NCBI GenBank assembly: GCA_000998045.1
Contig: LCCS01000003.1
Span: 1-36,544 of the forward strand
Length of the DNA: 36,544 bases
Origin: Parcubacteria group bacterium GW2011_GWD2_42_14
Lineage (GTDB): Bacteria; Patescibacteriota; Minisyncoccia; Phycocordibacterales; UBA12088
Direction: 5' to 3'
Shown here: one piece after another, positions 13,805 to 21,278 of the stretch
Numbering within the stretch: the first letter of the stretch is position 1
Layout: each line of letters begins with the position of its first letter
Made by a program: the position numbers and the translations under genes
Notes under the pieces: generated by a model
What the model saw: only the letters and a program-made list of their open reading frames with translations
The model's database searches: none
What the model was told of the DNA's origin: nothing

Positions 13805-14500
13805 GTGATTAAAATCTTAGATGACATATTAAGCTACAGAGAGATGTGTGATGCTGAGAACACTCAGACAATGCAAAGAGGGATGAATTATCGCATGAAC
13901 CCTACATATTCGGTTTTTCTTATGTCTCAAAAACCAAATGCGCCCTATTCGGATAGTGTGCATAACGATGGGGTGACCATTGAATACGAAGGGCATGATT
14001 TGGCCAAAAACTATACTGTAAATCCAAAACATGAAGATCAGCCAGAAAAATTACCAAGTGGTAAAATAACTCAAAATGGCCTCTTTATAAAAGCTGTTGA
14101 TGAATATAAAAGTAATAAATCTAAACCTGAAATAGTTAAGGTTTATGAAAAAATACAGGAAGGTGTTTGGTCGCTAAAAGGTTTTTTTAATCTTATTGAT
14201 TATAAGATTGTAAATGATGGTAAGCGTAATGTTTTTAGATTCATACTAAAACTATCAGATAGAATTGAGAATTTTAATAATCAGAATCTAAAATTAACTC
14301 ATACAAGATTAATTCCTTCGCAGATTAAAAAAGATGTATGGAAAAGAGATCAAGGAAGGTGCGTACTATGTGATGAATCAAAGAATCTACATTTTGACCA
14401 TGATTTGCCTTTTTCCAAGGGTGGGACAAGCCTCCTTGTAAACAACGTTAGATTGCTTTGTGCAAAATGTAATTTAAAAAAATCAGACAAAATTGAGTAG
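13805..14500 (+). CDS. HNH endonuclease
   Basis: A C-terminal HNH domain is clear: IPSQIKKDVWKRDQGRCVLC, then the H of LHFDHDLPFSKGG, NVRLLC, and CNLKK, giving the CxxC...CxxC zinc ligands and the His-Asn-His metal site. The 170-residue N-terminal part is not recognised. The start codon is GTG, with no clear ribosome binding site. The gene is AT-rich compared with the core genes and lies just after the tRNA-Ser tail, typical of an accessory gene. It could be a homing or restriction-type nuclease; no partner methylase is seen. Confidence 0.85.
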   Translation: MIKILDDILSYREMCDAENTQTMQRGMNYRMNPTYSVFLMSQKPNAPYSDSVHNDGVTIEYEGHDLAKNYTVNPKHEDQPEKLPSGKITQNGLFIKAVDEYKSNKSKPEIVKVYEKIQEGVWSLKGFFNLIDYKIVNDGKRNVFRFILKLSDRIENFNNQNLKLTHTRLIPSQIKKDVWKRDQGRCVLCDESKNLHFDHDLPFSKGGTSLLVNNVRLLCAKCNLKKSDKIE

Positions 14501-14604
14501 TTATCATTTTACATAACGTTCTTTTTTTTCACATTCTATTACTGTACTCACAGAACTAGAGTTTCATATTTCTTATACAAATGTAACCTGTATACTTACT
14601 TTAT

Positions 14605-15345
14605 ATGAAAGATAAAAAAATTATTGTAGGTAGTATCTTTGGAGTAGTTGTAATTGCACTATTAGTAGTTACTCTATTCTTCTTTGCCAATAAAACCCAA
14701 ACCAAACAAGCAGTATCAACTGACAATCCCACTGATATTGTTTTAGACTTCTATGGTGACTGGTCAAACGCCGTACAATCAACGAGTACTAATCCCTACC
14801 AAGAAGGATTAGCAAAAACACCAATCTTAAGTAAAACATTGCGAGACCGACTTCTCGCGACACCTGAGAACCCAGAGATTGACCCAGTACTGTGCCAAAA
14901 CATACCACCAACAAAAGTATCGAGTAGAACAATAATTGAAGAAGCAGATACAATACAAATCCTTGTTATGTCTAAAGAACCAATACAAACTGGTCAAGCA
15001 GTTTTTATGTTGTCCCGTTTGGACGACGGTTGGTACATCGATGACATCCTATGCGCGCAAGGAGAATCCGGTACTCCTGGTGAATTTAGTTTCGCACATG
15101 AAGGAGGATTGTTTAAAAGTGTTTCCGATCAGTCCCTGCCCGACCAAGAGTATTGGAGTATTTTGTATATCCAAGATGCAAAAATGTACACCGCACGACT
15201 TCTTTTTACTGCTGACAGTATGTGCACCAATCTTGCTGGAACTGAAGCCGTATGCAACCCAGATCAATTCACAGAAACAAAGGTCCAGGTACGAGGTGAA
15301 ATGTCGGAAAATGGGGTTACGGTACAACAACTTTCATTCAATTAA
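14605..15345 (+). CDS. Membrane-anchored extracytoplasmic protein, weakly DUF3828-like
   Basis: 246 aa. A basic start and one helix (IIVGSIFGVVVIALLVVTLF) form a signal anchor; no lipobox Cys. Outside, PTDIVLDFYGDWSNAVQST followed by a PILSKTLRDRLLA segment resembles the start of DUF3828-type exported proteins. Four Cys are spaced so that two disulfides are possible (DPVLCQN, DILCAQG, SMCTNL, AVCNPD). TATACT lies 8 nt before the ATG, so a nearly leaderless mRNA is likely. Function unknown. Confidence 0.75.
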   Translation: MKDKKIIVGSIFGVVVIALLVVTLFFFANKTQTKQAVSTDNPTDIVLDFYGDWSNAVQSTSTNPYQEGLAKTPILSKTLRDRLLATPENPEIDPVLCQNIPPTKVSSRTIIEEADTIQILVMSKEPIQTGQAVFMLSRLDDGWYIDDILCAQGESGTPGEFSFAHEGGLFKSVSDQSLPDQEYWSILYIQDAKMYTARLLFTADSMCTNLAGTEAVCNPDQFTETKVQVRGEMSENGVTVQQLSFN

Positions 15346-15379
15346 CGCTGTTTTGAAAGGAAGTGTTCATATAACAAAC

Positions 15380-15402
15380 CAAGCGATCCTTTGGATCGCT
15401 TG
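15380..15402 (+). terminator. Hairpin after the exported-protein gene
   Basis: Perfect 10-bp arms CAAGCGATCC and GGATCGCTTG with loop TTT, followed by TTACTATA. Flanking AACAA/TTGTT extends the stem. Confidence 0.65.
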
Positions 15403-15462
15403 TTACTATATATTAAATTTAAACGAACCACTCCCACGTACCTCAAATTCATGTTATTTAAA

Positions 15463-15766
15463 TAACAAAAGGACCGACGATAGCAACCGCCGGTCCTCGG
15501 AGTAAAGCTCCTCACGTTTAGGATTACGAAGAGATTTTTTGATCTCACGATCTTAGTGTGTCTTCTTCGTAGATTCACAAAGCAAAACGTGCACATTTTA
15601 CCTTGTTACTCAGGAAACCTTTAGGCTCTTGTGAATCCCCTCCCCTTTGGAGGTTCTTCAGTTTGATACCAGATTAAGGTCCTTCAACCCCGTACTTACG
15701 CACGGTTTGTCCTGCTCCCTTCTTAGGGGGAATCGCTTTTGCTTTATTCGTAAAGAACTTTGCTAA
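15463..15766 (-). ncRNA. Candidate structured non-coding RNA, about 300 nt, class unknown
   Basis: Read on the minus strand, the region has its own promoter (15772-15800) and ends in a strong terminator (GGACCG/CGGTCC at 15471-15476 and 15491-15496, then CTTTTGTT). Internal structure includes a six-pair hairpin with a GUAA tetraloop (15690-15705), CCTCC-AAAG-GGGAGG, a GATC-GUGA-GATC hairpin nested in an 8-bp stem (15525-15532 with 15564-15571), and directly next to it a 9-bp long-range stem (15572-15580 with 15629-15637). GGAG/CTCC precedes the terminator. No RNase P CR-I/CR-V, tmRNA ends or SRP GGAAGCAGC motif was found. It follows purN on the same strand but is more likely independent. Confidence 0.65.
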
Positions 15767-15771
15767 CAAGA

Positions 15772-15800
15772 AATATATATTATTCCAGATAACAGAGCAA
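15772..15800 (-). promoter_or_regulatory. Promoter of the candidate ncRNA
   Basis: TTGCTC (15795-15800), 17 nt, TATATT (15772-15777) on the minus strand. Predicted start near 15765, after the purN stop. Confidence 0.55.
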
Positions 15801-15836
15801 GCAACTCGTTACACTTAATACATACCACATGGCCAG

Positions 15837-16520
15837 TTATACCGTAGCGTACTGGTCGATTGCGTACCACAAAGGAACTTCAAGCGAATCGGGATTGACT
15901 CCGTCCCAGGTTATCAAACTGTTTACGACCATATCGGTGATGATAGGTTGGTAGATATGCTCTTGTGCGTTGACCTTTGAACCTATGCTGTCCGCTGTAT
16001 CGTCGTCATTAATTTCCACATGGCAGCGAAAGAATACCGGACCTTCATCGAACTTGTCAGTTACGAAGTGCATGGAAAGACCGGTGTGCGTGATCTCGCC
16101 GCGCTTGTACGCGGCAATGACAGCTTCATGCACATGGTGCCCATGCCACCCCTTGCCACCAAACCCTGGTAAAAGACCCGGATGAATGTTGATGACCGTC
16201 TTCGAGTTGAATCGAGTATTCGGGTCGAGTCCTTCGACCAGCTTCAGCCAGCCTGACAGTGCGAAGAAATCCGCTTGAGAGTTGTACGCAATTCTTTGAT
16301 ACTTCTCGGCTGTCCACGGTTTTGGAAAAAAGAAAAACGGAATGCCGTACTTCTCGGCGAGTGTTCGTACCCCACCATGTTCATAATTTGAAACTACTCC
16401 CGAAATGCTGGAGTCTAATTTGCCGTTCCGAGATGCCAGAACGAGTTTTTCGAATCCTGATCCTCCACGATTTGGGAACCGAGTTCCTGATGCAAATACA
16501 AGGATCTTTGGTTTGTTCAC
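15837..16520 (-). CDS. purN: PurN-like phosphoribosylglycinamide formyltransferase
   Basis: Transfers a formyl group from 10-formyl-THF to GAR in purine synthesis. The formyltransferase core is intact: VINIHPGLLPGFGGKGWHG carries the Asn-x-His pair, TGLSMHFVTDKFDEGPVFF carries the catalytic Asp, and VNAQEHIYQPII is the family C-terminal motif. The start is GTG, fixed by a textbook GGAGGTGG ribosome binding site 6 nt upstream, stronger than most genes here have. No other purine gene is nearby. It could act on another amino-sugar or glycinamide-like substrate; PurN itself is the closest match. Confidence 0.85.
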   Translation of the reverse strand: MNKPKILVFASGTRFPNRGGSGFEKLVLASRNGKLDSSISGVVSNYEHGGVRTLAEKYGIPFFFFPKPWTAEKYQRIAYNSQADFFALSGWLKLVEGLDPNTRFNSKTVINIHPGLLPGFGGKGWHGHHVHEAVIAAYKRGEITHTGLSMHFVTDKFDEGPVFFRCHVEINDDDTADSIGSKVNAQEHIYQPIITDMVVNSLITWDGVNPDSLEVPLWYAIDQYATV

Positions 16521-16717
16521 TTGTCCACCTCCATTTGTTTGATGTTTACCTGCTCTAACTAACCTGGTCCGAAGTATATGTAAAAAGCACTCATATGCAA
16601 CATTCGCATGTCTGTCTAGCTTTTAATTACAGCATTAATTCTAGTACAAGTTCTAGTATTATTCTTGATCCATCTGGTATATTCTTTGTGGTACTATAGA
16701 CGGAACACACAGCCAAT

Positions 16718-17932
16718 ATGAAAATTGATACAAACAAAGAAAAAATCGAAGAACTCCTAGCTCGTTCCGTGGCGGAGATACTGCCTACGAAGGATGGTTT
16801 GCGAGAAGCACTCTTGTCAGGCAAACGCTTGCGTATATATATAGGTACGGACGCTACGGGCACTTCCCTACACCTCGGACATGCAACCAACTACATGATT
16901 TTGGAAAAATTGCGTAGAATGGGGCATGAAATTATTTTTCTTGTTGGTGACTTCACTGCACGTATAGGTGACCCGACAGATAAGAGTGATTCGGCACGAA
17001 AACAACTTACCCGAGAACAGGTCATTGCAAACGTAGAAACGTGGATAGCTCAAGTAAAGCCCGTGATAGATGTCGCCAACAAAGACAATCCCGTACAGGT
17101 ACTCTACAACCACGATTGGCTCGCAGCGCTCACCTTCGAGGATGTACTCAATCTCGCGTCAAACTTCACGGTACAACAGATGATTGAACGAGACATGTTC
17201 CAAGAGCGGATACAGAGCAACAAACCACTTTACCTGCAAGAACTATTTTATCCACTCATGCAAGGTTACGACTCGGTCGCTATGGATGTGGATGTAGAAA
17301 TGTGTGGCACGGATCAGAAGTTTAATGCACTCGCTGGACGCACGTTACTCAAGAAGCTAAAGAACAAAGAAAAGTTTGTGTTCATCACAACCCTTCTTGA
17401 AAATCCAGTCACGAAAGAAAAGATGATGTCCAAATCATTAGGTACAGGCGTCTTTCTTGATTTTGATGCAGACAAAATGTACGGCGCTGTTATGGCACAG
17501 GCGGACGAAAACATGAAGCAACTCTTTACAGACTGTACGTGGCTTGATCTCACGGAGATAGATACGATATTAGAAACAGCAAATCCCCGTGATGCAAAAA
17601 TGCGTCTCTCATTTGAAATCACCAAAATATTTCACGAAGAGGAATTAGCTACGCTCGCAGAAAAAAACTTTGTACAAACATTCCAGAAAAAAGAGCTCCC
17701 CGACGAAATTCCCGTTTTTGTGGCACATGACGGCGCAACCATTGTCGACGTACTAGTTGACAGCAAGCTGGTAGTAAGTAAGGCAGAGGCACGTCGTACA
17801 CTCTCCCAAGGAGGGGTGAAAATAAACGGCAACAAGCTTACTGAAGCAGATGCCACTACCCCACTCAATCTTTCGGAAAAAACTATAGTACAAAAAGGTA
17901 AAAGAAGTTTTTTAGAAGTAGTGTGTAAATAA
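16718..17932 (+). CDS. tyrS: Tyrosyl-tRNA synthetase
   Basis: Class I aminoacyl-tRNA synthetase charging tRNA-Tyr. The HIGH motif appears as LHLGH (about residues 51-55) and the KMSKS loop as KMMSKSLG, with one extra Met. DATGTSLHLGHATN, FLVGDFTARIGDPT and QGYDSVAMDVDVEMCGTDQK are typical of the TyrRS catalytic domain of the longer (TyrZ-like) group. The C-terminus (VVSKAEARRTLSQGGVKING) is an S4 RNA-binding domain. 404 aa, normal. No Shine-Dalgarno sequence is visible. Confidence 0.97.
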   Translation: MKIDTNKEKIEELLARSVAEILPTKDGLREALLSGKRLRIYIGTDATGTSLHLGHATNYMILEKLRRMGHEIIFLVGDFTARIGDPTDKSDSARKQLTREQVIANVETWIAQVKPVIDVANKDNPVQVLYNHDWLAALTFEDVLNLASNFTVQQMIERDMFQERIQSNKPLYLQELFYPLMQGYDSVAMDVDVEMCGTDQKFNALAGRTLLKKLKNKEKFVFITTLLENPVTKEKMMSKSLGTGVFLDFDADKMYGAVMAQADENMKQLFTDCTWLDLTEIDTILETANPRDAKMRLSFEITKIFHEEELATLAEKNFVQTFQKKELPDEIPVFVAHDGATIVDVLVDSKLVVSKAEARRTLSQGGVKINGNKLTEADATTPLNLSEKTIVQKGKRSFLEVVCK

Positions 17933-17942
17933 GTTTTCACAT

Positions 17943-19211
17943 ATGACCCTCGCTATTATTCTTCTTTTTATTGTCGGCTATGTCTTTATCACACTCGAAC
18001 ATGCGTTGAAGCTCAACAAGTCAGTTACCGCTGCCGCGCTCGGTGCAGGTCTTTGGGCTCTCATTGCTTTAGTAGAAGAACATGTCGAAGAAGCACTACA
18101 CCCTGTAGCTGCTGAAACATTTGCACTCGTCGTATTCCTTCTCTCTGCAATGACGCTTGTAGAAATACTCGTACACTACAGATTCTTCGACGTGCTTCGG
18201 ACAAAATTATATTCTCTGGGACTAAATGATTACCGACAACTCTGGCTTATTTCAGGAATGGCATTTATTTTTTCTTCTGTACTCGACAACCTCACCACAA
18301 CCATAGTAATGGTTCAAATAGCACACCGATTCTTCAAGGGTAAGAACTTGATTATCGCTGCAGCGTCTATCGTCCTTTCAGCAAACGCTGGTGGTGCGTT
18401 TTCACCAATAGGTGACGTGACCACGATTATGATTTGGCTCGAAGGAAAGTTTACGGCACTCGAGGTTATCAGGTGGGGCTTCCTCCCAGCACTTGCCCTT
18501 TTTGTCGTCTCAACATACCTACTTGCTCGCCAACTCACACGCAACACACCTGATGCACAGCCGACTCGTGAAGAAAAGGTTGCTCTATCAAGCTCTGAAA
18601 AAACGGTCATTACGGCAACGTTTATCTCTTTCTCATTCCCCCTTATCGCACATGTTCTAGGACTTCCCCCATACATTGGAATACTTTTTGGAGTAGGTAT
18701 GGTCGGTATGCTTATCGCTTTGTTTGTTAACATCCGTCCCAAACGGGTGTCACACCTCTCCATGGATATTCAAAGTTTACTTGCACGTGTCGATATTACC
18801 AGCTTAGTTTTCTTCATAGGTATACTCTTTGCAGTTGGTGCACTTGAGCACGTTGGTATTCTATCTACAATATCTAACACAGTATTTGGCGCTACTCCAG
18901 AAGTTGGTCGGCTCGTAGTCGGCAATGTACTGCTTGGTGCATTCTCAGCAGTTGTAGACAATATACCCCTCACTGCTGCAGCACTTAATATACTAAACAC
19001 TACTGATCCTTTGATTTGGGTACTTCTCGCACTCTCGGTCGGAACAGGAGGATCTATGCTTGTGATAGGTTCAGCTGCTGGGGTCGTGGCTATGGGTATG
19101 GTAAAAGAAATGACATTTAAAAACTACATCCGCATCGCAACACTCCCTGCTGCATTAGGTTTCGTCGCATGCATATTAGTTTGGTCTGTTGAGTACTTCT
19201 TTTTTCTCTAG
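17943..19211 (+). CDS. nhaD: NhaD-type sodium/proton antiporter
   Basis: Ion transporter superfamily membrane protein, about 11-12 helices over 422 aa. FSSVLDNLTTTIVMVQIAHRF and SANAGGAFSPIGDVTTIMIW are the NhaD signature segments (conserved Asp, Thr and Ser/Gly in the discontinuous helices), repeated in the second half as SAVVDNIPLTAAALN and GTGGSMLVIGSAAGVVA. It exports Na+ or Li+ in exchange for protons. It starts 10 nt after tyrS, so likely co-transcribed, and ends at a strong terminator. Confidence 0.92.
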   Translation: MTLAIILLFIVGYVFITLEHALKLNKSVTAAALGAGLWALIALVEEHVEEALHPVAAETFALVVFLLSAMTLVEILVHYRFFDVLRTKLYSLGLNDYRQLWLISGMAFIFSSVLDNLTTTIVMVQIAHRFFKGKNLIIAAASIVLSANAGGAFSPIGDVTTIMIWLEGKFTALEVIRWGFLPALALFVVSTYLLARQLTRNTPDAQPTREEKVALSSSEKTVITATFISFSFPLIAHVLGLPPYIGILFGVGMVGMLIALFVNIRPKRVSHLSMDIQSLLARVDITSLVFFIGILFAVGALEHVGILSTISNTVFGATPEVGRLVVGNVLLGAFSAVVDNIPLTAAALNILNTTDPLIWVLLALSVGTGGSMLVIGSAAGVVAMGMVKEMTFKNYIRIATLPAALGFVACILVWSVEYFFFL

Positions 19212-19234
19212 ATCAGGACAACACTTTGAGAATG

Positions 19235-19263
19235 AAAAAGCCCGTCGTTTCGACGGGCTTTTT
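19235..19263. terminator. Bidirectional terminator between nhaD and the VOC gene
   Basis: AAAAAGCCCGTCG and CGACGGGCTTTTT form a perfect 13-bp stem with a TTT loop, serving the convergent genes on both sides. Confidence 0.95.
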
Positions 19264-19271
19264 CGATAGTA

Positions 19272-19709
19272 TTATGTTTTACTTGCACAGTTAAACATCC
19301 ACTTCACGCCAAACTTATCTTCACATGATCCAAAGTAATCTCCCCAAAACATTTCTTCTAGAGGCATCTCGACTTTGCCATCCTCAGAAAGTTTTTTGAA
19401 CAACTCGTCTGTTTCAATGCGCGTATCTGGTTGTAGATTGATATACACATTGTTTCCAAACGTAACAGTAAATCCCATTGATTTCGGCGCGTCCGTACCC
19501 ATGAGTACATGTCCTCCGAGAATAGGTAGAGCAACATGCATAACTAAATTCTTATCATTCTCATCTAGTGGCGGTCGACCATCTTCAGACGGCGTGTCAC
19601 CCATGCGCATAATACCGCCCATAAATTCACCACCAAATACTGACTGGTAAAACATAAAGGCTTCCTCAGTCGAGCGAGGAAAATTGAGATAGGTGCTTAC
19701 GGTAGCCAT
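19272..19709 (-). CDS. VOC superfamily (PhnB/glyoxalase-like) protein
   Basis: 145 aa with the PhnB-like pattern: STYLNFPRSTEEAFMFYQSVFGG at the start, then MHVALPILGGHVLMGTD, and a C-terminal GDYFGSCEDKFGVKWMFN motif that ends most PhnB-like proteins. These beta-alpha-beta-beta-beta folds bind a metal or small ligand; the actual substrate is unknown. Convergent with nhaD and sharing its terminator. Confidence 0.88.
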   Translation of the reverse strand: MATVSTYLNFPRSTEEAFMFYQSVFGGEFMGGIMRMGDTPSEDGRPPLDENDKNLVMHVALPILGGHVLMGTDAPKSMGFTVTFGNNVYINLQPDTRIETDELFKKLSEDGKVEMPLEEMFWGDYFGSCEDKFGVKWMFNCASKT

Positions 19710-19828
19710 AGTAGAATTGTTATGACTAATAATAGAAACCTAATAACCCTAATAAAGGGTATCATGTATCAGCGTGATTTTTCTCTTACCGTACCAGCCT
19801 CATTATGTTGTGATGTCTTTCTAGACTG

Positions 19829-20221
19829 TTACGCCTTAAACTCAATCTCAAAGGAATACATTCCCATGGTACACGTACCCTCAAGTACGGACGCTTCAAC
19901 TGTACCTAGAGCAACATCTGTTGAACCTGACGGGGGAAGATTGGTCCCTATGTCTAAGCTTGGAATACGCACCGCGGATGAACAATCAAATGTTCCATTC
20001 GTAATAAATCGAACTACCGTTGGCACGCCCGCTTGAGCTACACTCTTCCGTGGGAAGTACCCTCCCTTGGCTCGTATCTCAACAATCTGTACACCATCAA
20101 CAATACTCACGTTGTTTTCAGATGCAGTATCGATTTCTGAAGATACTCCCCCTCGAGTCAGCGCAAAAGTGCCACCAATAAGGAGTACAGCCAGAATACT
20201 TGAAATAATAATTGCTTTCAT
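19829..20221 (-). CDS. Exported cupredoxin-like protein
   Basis: 130 aa with an N-terminal signal anchor (IIISSILAVLLIGGTFALT). The outside domain reads as a cupredoxin: VQIVEIRAKGGYFPRKSVAQAGVPTVVRF, then FDCSSAVRIPSLD, and a C-terminal TCTMGMYSFEIEF ligand loop with Cys and Met. The first ligand position has Cys rather than the common His. Last gene of the csoR-copA operon, 10 nt after the upstream stop, which suggests copper binding on the outer face of the membrane. Confidence 0.82.
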   Translation of the reverse strand: MKAIIISSILAVLLIGGTFALTRGGVSSEIDTASENNVSIVDGVQIVEIRAKGGYFPRKSVAQAGVPTVVRFITNGTFDCSSAVRIPSLDIGTNLPPSGSTDVALGTVEASVLEGTCTMGMYSFEIEFKA

Positions 20222-20231
20222 AATATTTATA

Positions 20232-21272
20232 TTAAAAGTTAAATAGTGGTGGTAAAACCCCGATGACTACTAAGCTAGTACTGAGGTTGAGGAGAGCAAA
20301 CATGATAACAATCAGTCCAGCTGTCTTGAAGAAAATTCCCGCCTTTGCACTCTTCTGAATACTAAATGAGCTGAAACTTATGAGAGCGAGGACTGGTAGT
20401 GTGCCCAGTGCGAAAGCGAGCATCGTTAGTCCCCCAGCAAGGAAACTTCCGGTAGTAAGTGTATAGAGTTGCATCGACTGAGTAAATCCGCAGGGCAAGA
20501 AGAATGTCGCTATACCCACGAGTAGTGGAGTGAGTGTGTGATTAAATTTCGATACACCATGCGCATGTTTAGCAATGAACTTCGGCATCGACGGCTGGAG
20601 TTTCTTGGCCCATTGAAAAGTGTCGAGCAGATTGATACCAAGTACCAGCATCACTATGCCGATAATTAGACTCAAGATAAATGTTGTGGATGTATTGAGC
20701 GTGAATACTGATCCTATAGCTCCAATCACTCCTCCTAGAACAAAGAATGACACTATACGCCCAGCATGGAACATAAGTTGGGGTTTGATTTTGTTTCCTT
20801 CTTTTGCAAAAGTAGCAGACATGGAAAGAACCAGTCCGCCCACGACAGCCATGCAGGTGGAAAGTGATGCAATACTGCCGATAACAAATGCTGTACCGTA
20901 CGTGACATTGCCTGTATTGACCAAATGTACGATTCCTATTTTTTGTAGCACTACAAAGAATACTGCGAACCCGAGAGCTATAGGAATCGCAATCTTGAAA
21001 TCTTCCCATGTAGCCTTGTTCGTTTGTTTTTGTTTTTCCACCGAGACTGTGTAGCCATGGGACCTAAGTAGAGTGGTAAACTCTTCCGCAATTTGTTGCA
21101 ATGTCCTATTGCCGAAGTCACCAACAACATCAACCGAATGACTACGTAGATTTGCTGAAACATGGGTAATGTAAGATAAATCCCCAAGCTCGCTTTCTAT
21201 TGTGAGCACACAGGAGTTGCAGTGCATACCATGCACATGGAAAGTATATTGCTGTGTTTGATGTTGTTGCAT
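20232..21272 (-). CDS. HMA-domain fused to a TauE/SafE (DsbD-2/UreH-like) membrane protein
   Basis: Residues 10-75 are a heavy-metal-associated domain with the GMHCNSC copper site. The rest is a six-helix membrane module of the TauE/SafE or DsbD_2 type: SIASLSTCMAVVGGLVLSMS, FHAGRIVSFFVLGGVIG and FFLPCGFTQSMQLYTLTTGS are its conserved helices, with Cys in helix 1 (STC) and in the LPCG motif. It is 346 aa, 6 nt after copA. Known relatives cluster with copper ATPases and are thought to handle copper or thiol electrons across the membrane; the exact role is not established. Confidence 0.88.
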   Translation of the reverse strand: MQQHQTQQYTFHVHGMHCNSCVLTIESELGDLSYITHVSANLRSHSVDVVGDFGNRTLQQIAEEFTTLLRSHGYTVSVEKQKQTNKATWEDFKIAIPIALGFAVFFVVLQKIGIVHLVNTGNVTYGTAFVIGSIASLSTCMAVVGGLVLSMSATFAKEGNKIKPQLMFHAGRIVSFFVLGGVIGAIGSVFTLNTSTTFILSLIIGIVMLVLGINLLDTFQWAKKLQPSMPKFIAKHAHGVSKFNHTLTPLLVGIATFFLPCGFTQSMQLYTLTTGSFLAGGLTMLAFALGTLPVLALISFSSFSIQKSAKAGIFFKTAGLIVIMFALLNLSTSLVVIGVLPPLFNF

Positions 21273-21278
21273 ACGTCT

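Noticed and set aside
13805-14500. HEARO/OMEGA-type RNA-guided system, suggested by an HNH gene beside a structured repeat
   Set aside because: The protein has a plain C-terminal HNH domain with zinc ligands and no RuvC or bridge-helix region.
15342-15596. 84-aa minus-strand frame beginning MCTFCFVN, faintly like a HIT protein start
   Set aside because: Its frame runs through the terminator and the paired stems of the ncRNA candidate, and the HIT motif itself is missing.
15661-15720. Cyclic-di-GMP (GEMM-I) riboswitch, suggested by CAGGACAAACC
   Set aside because: The second half of the aptamer (GGGACGCAAAGCC-like) is not found, and the element is followed by no gene on its strand before the terminator.
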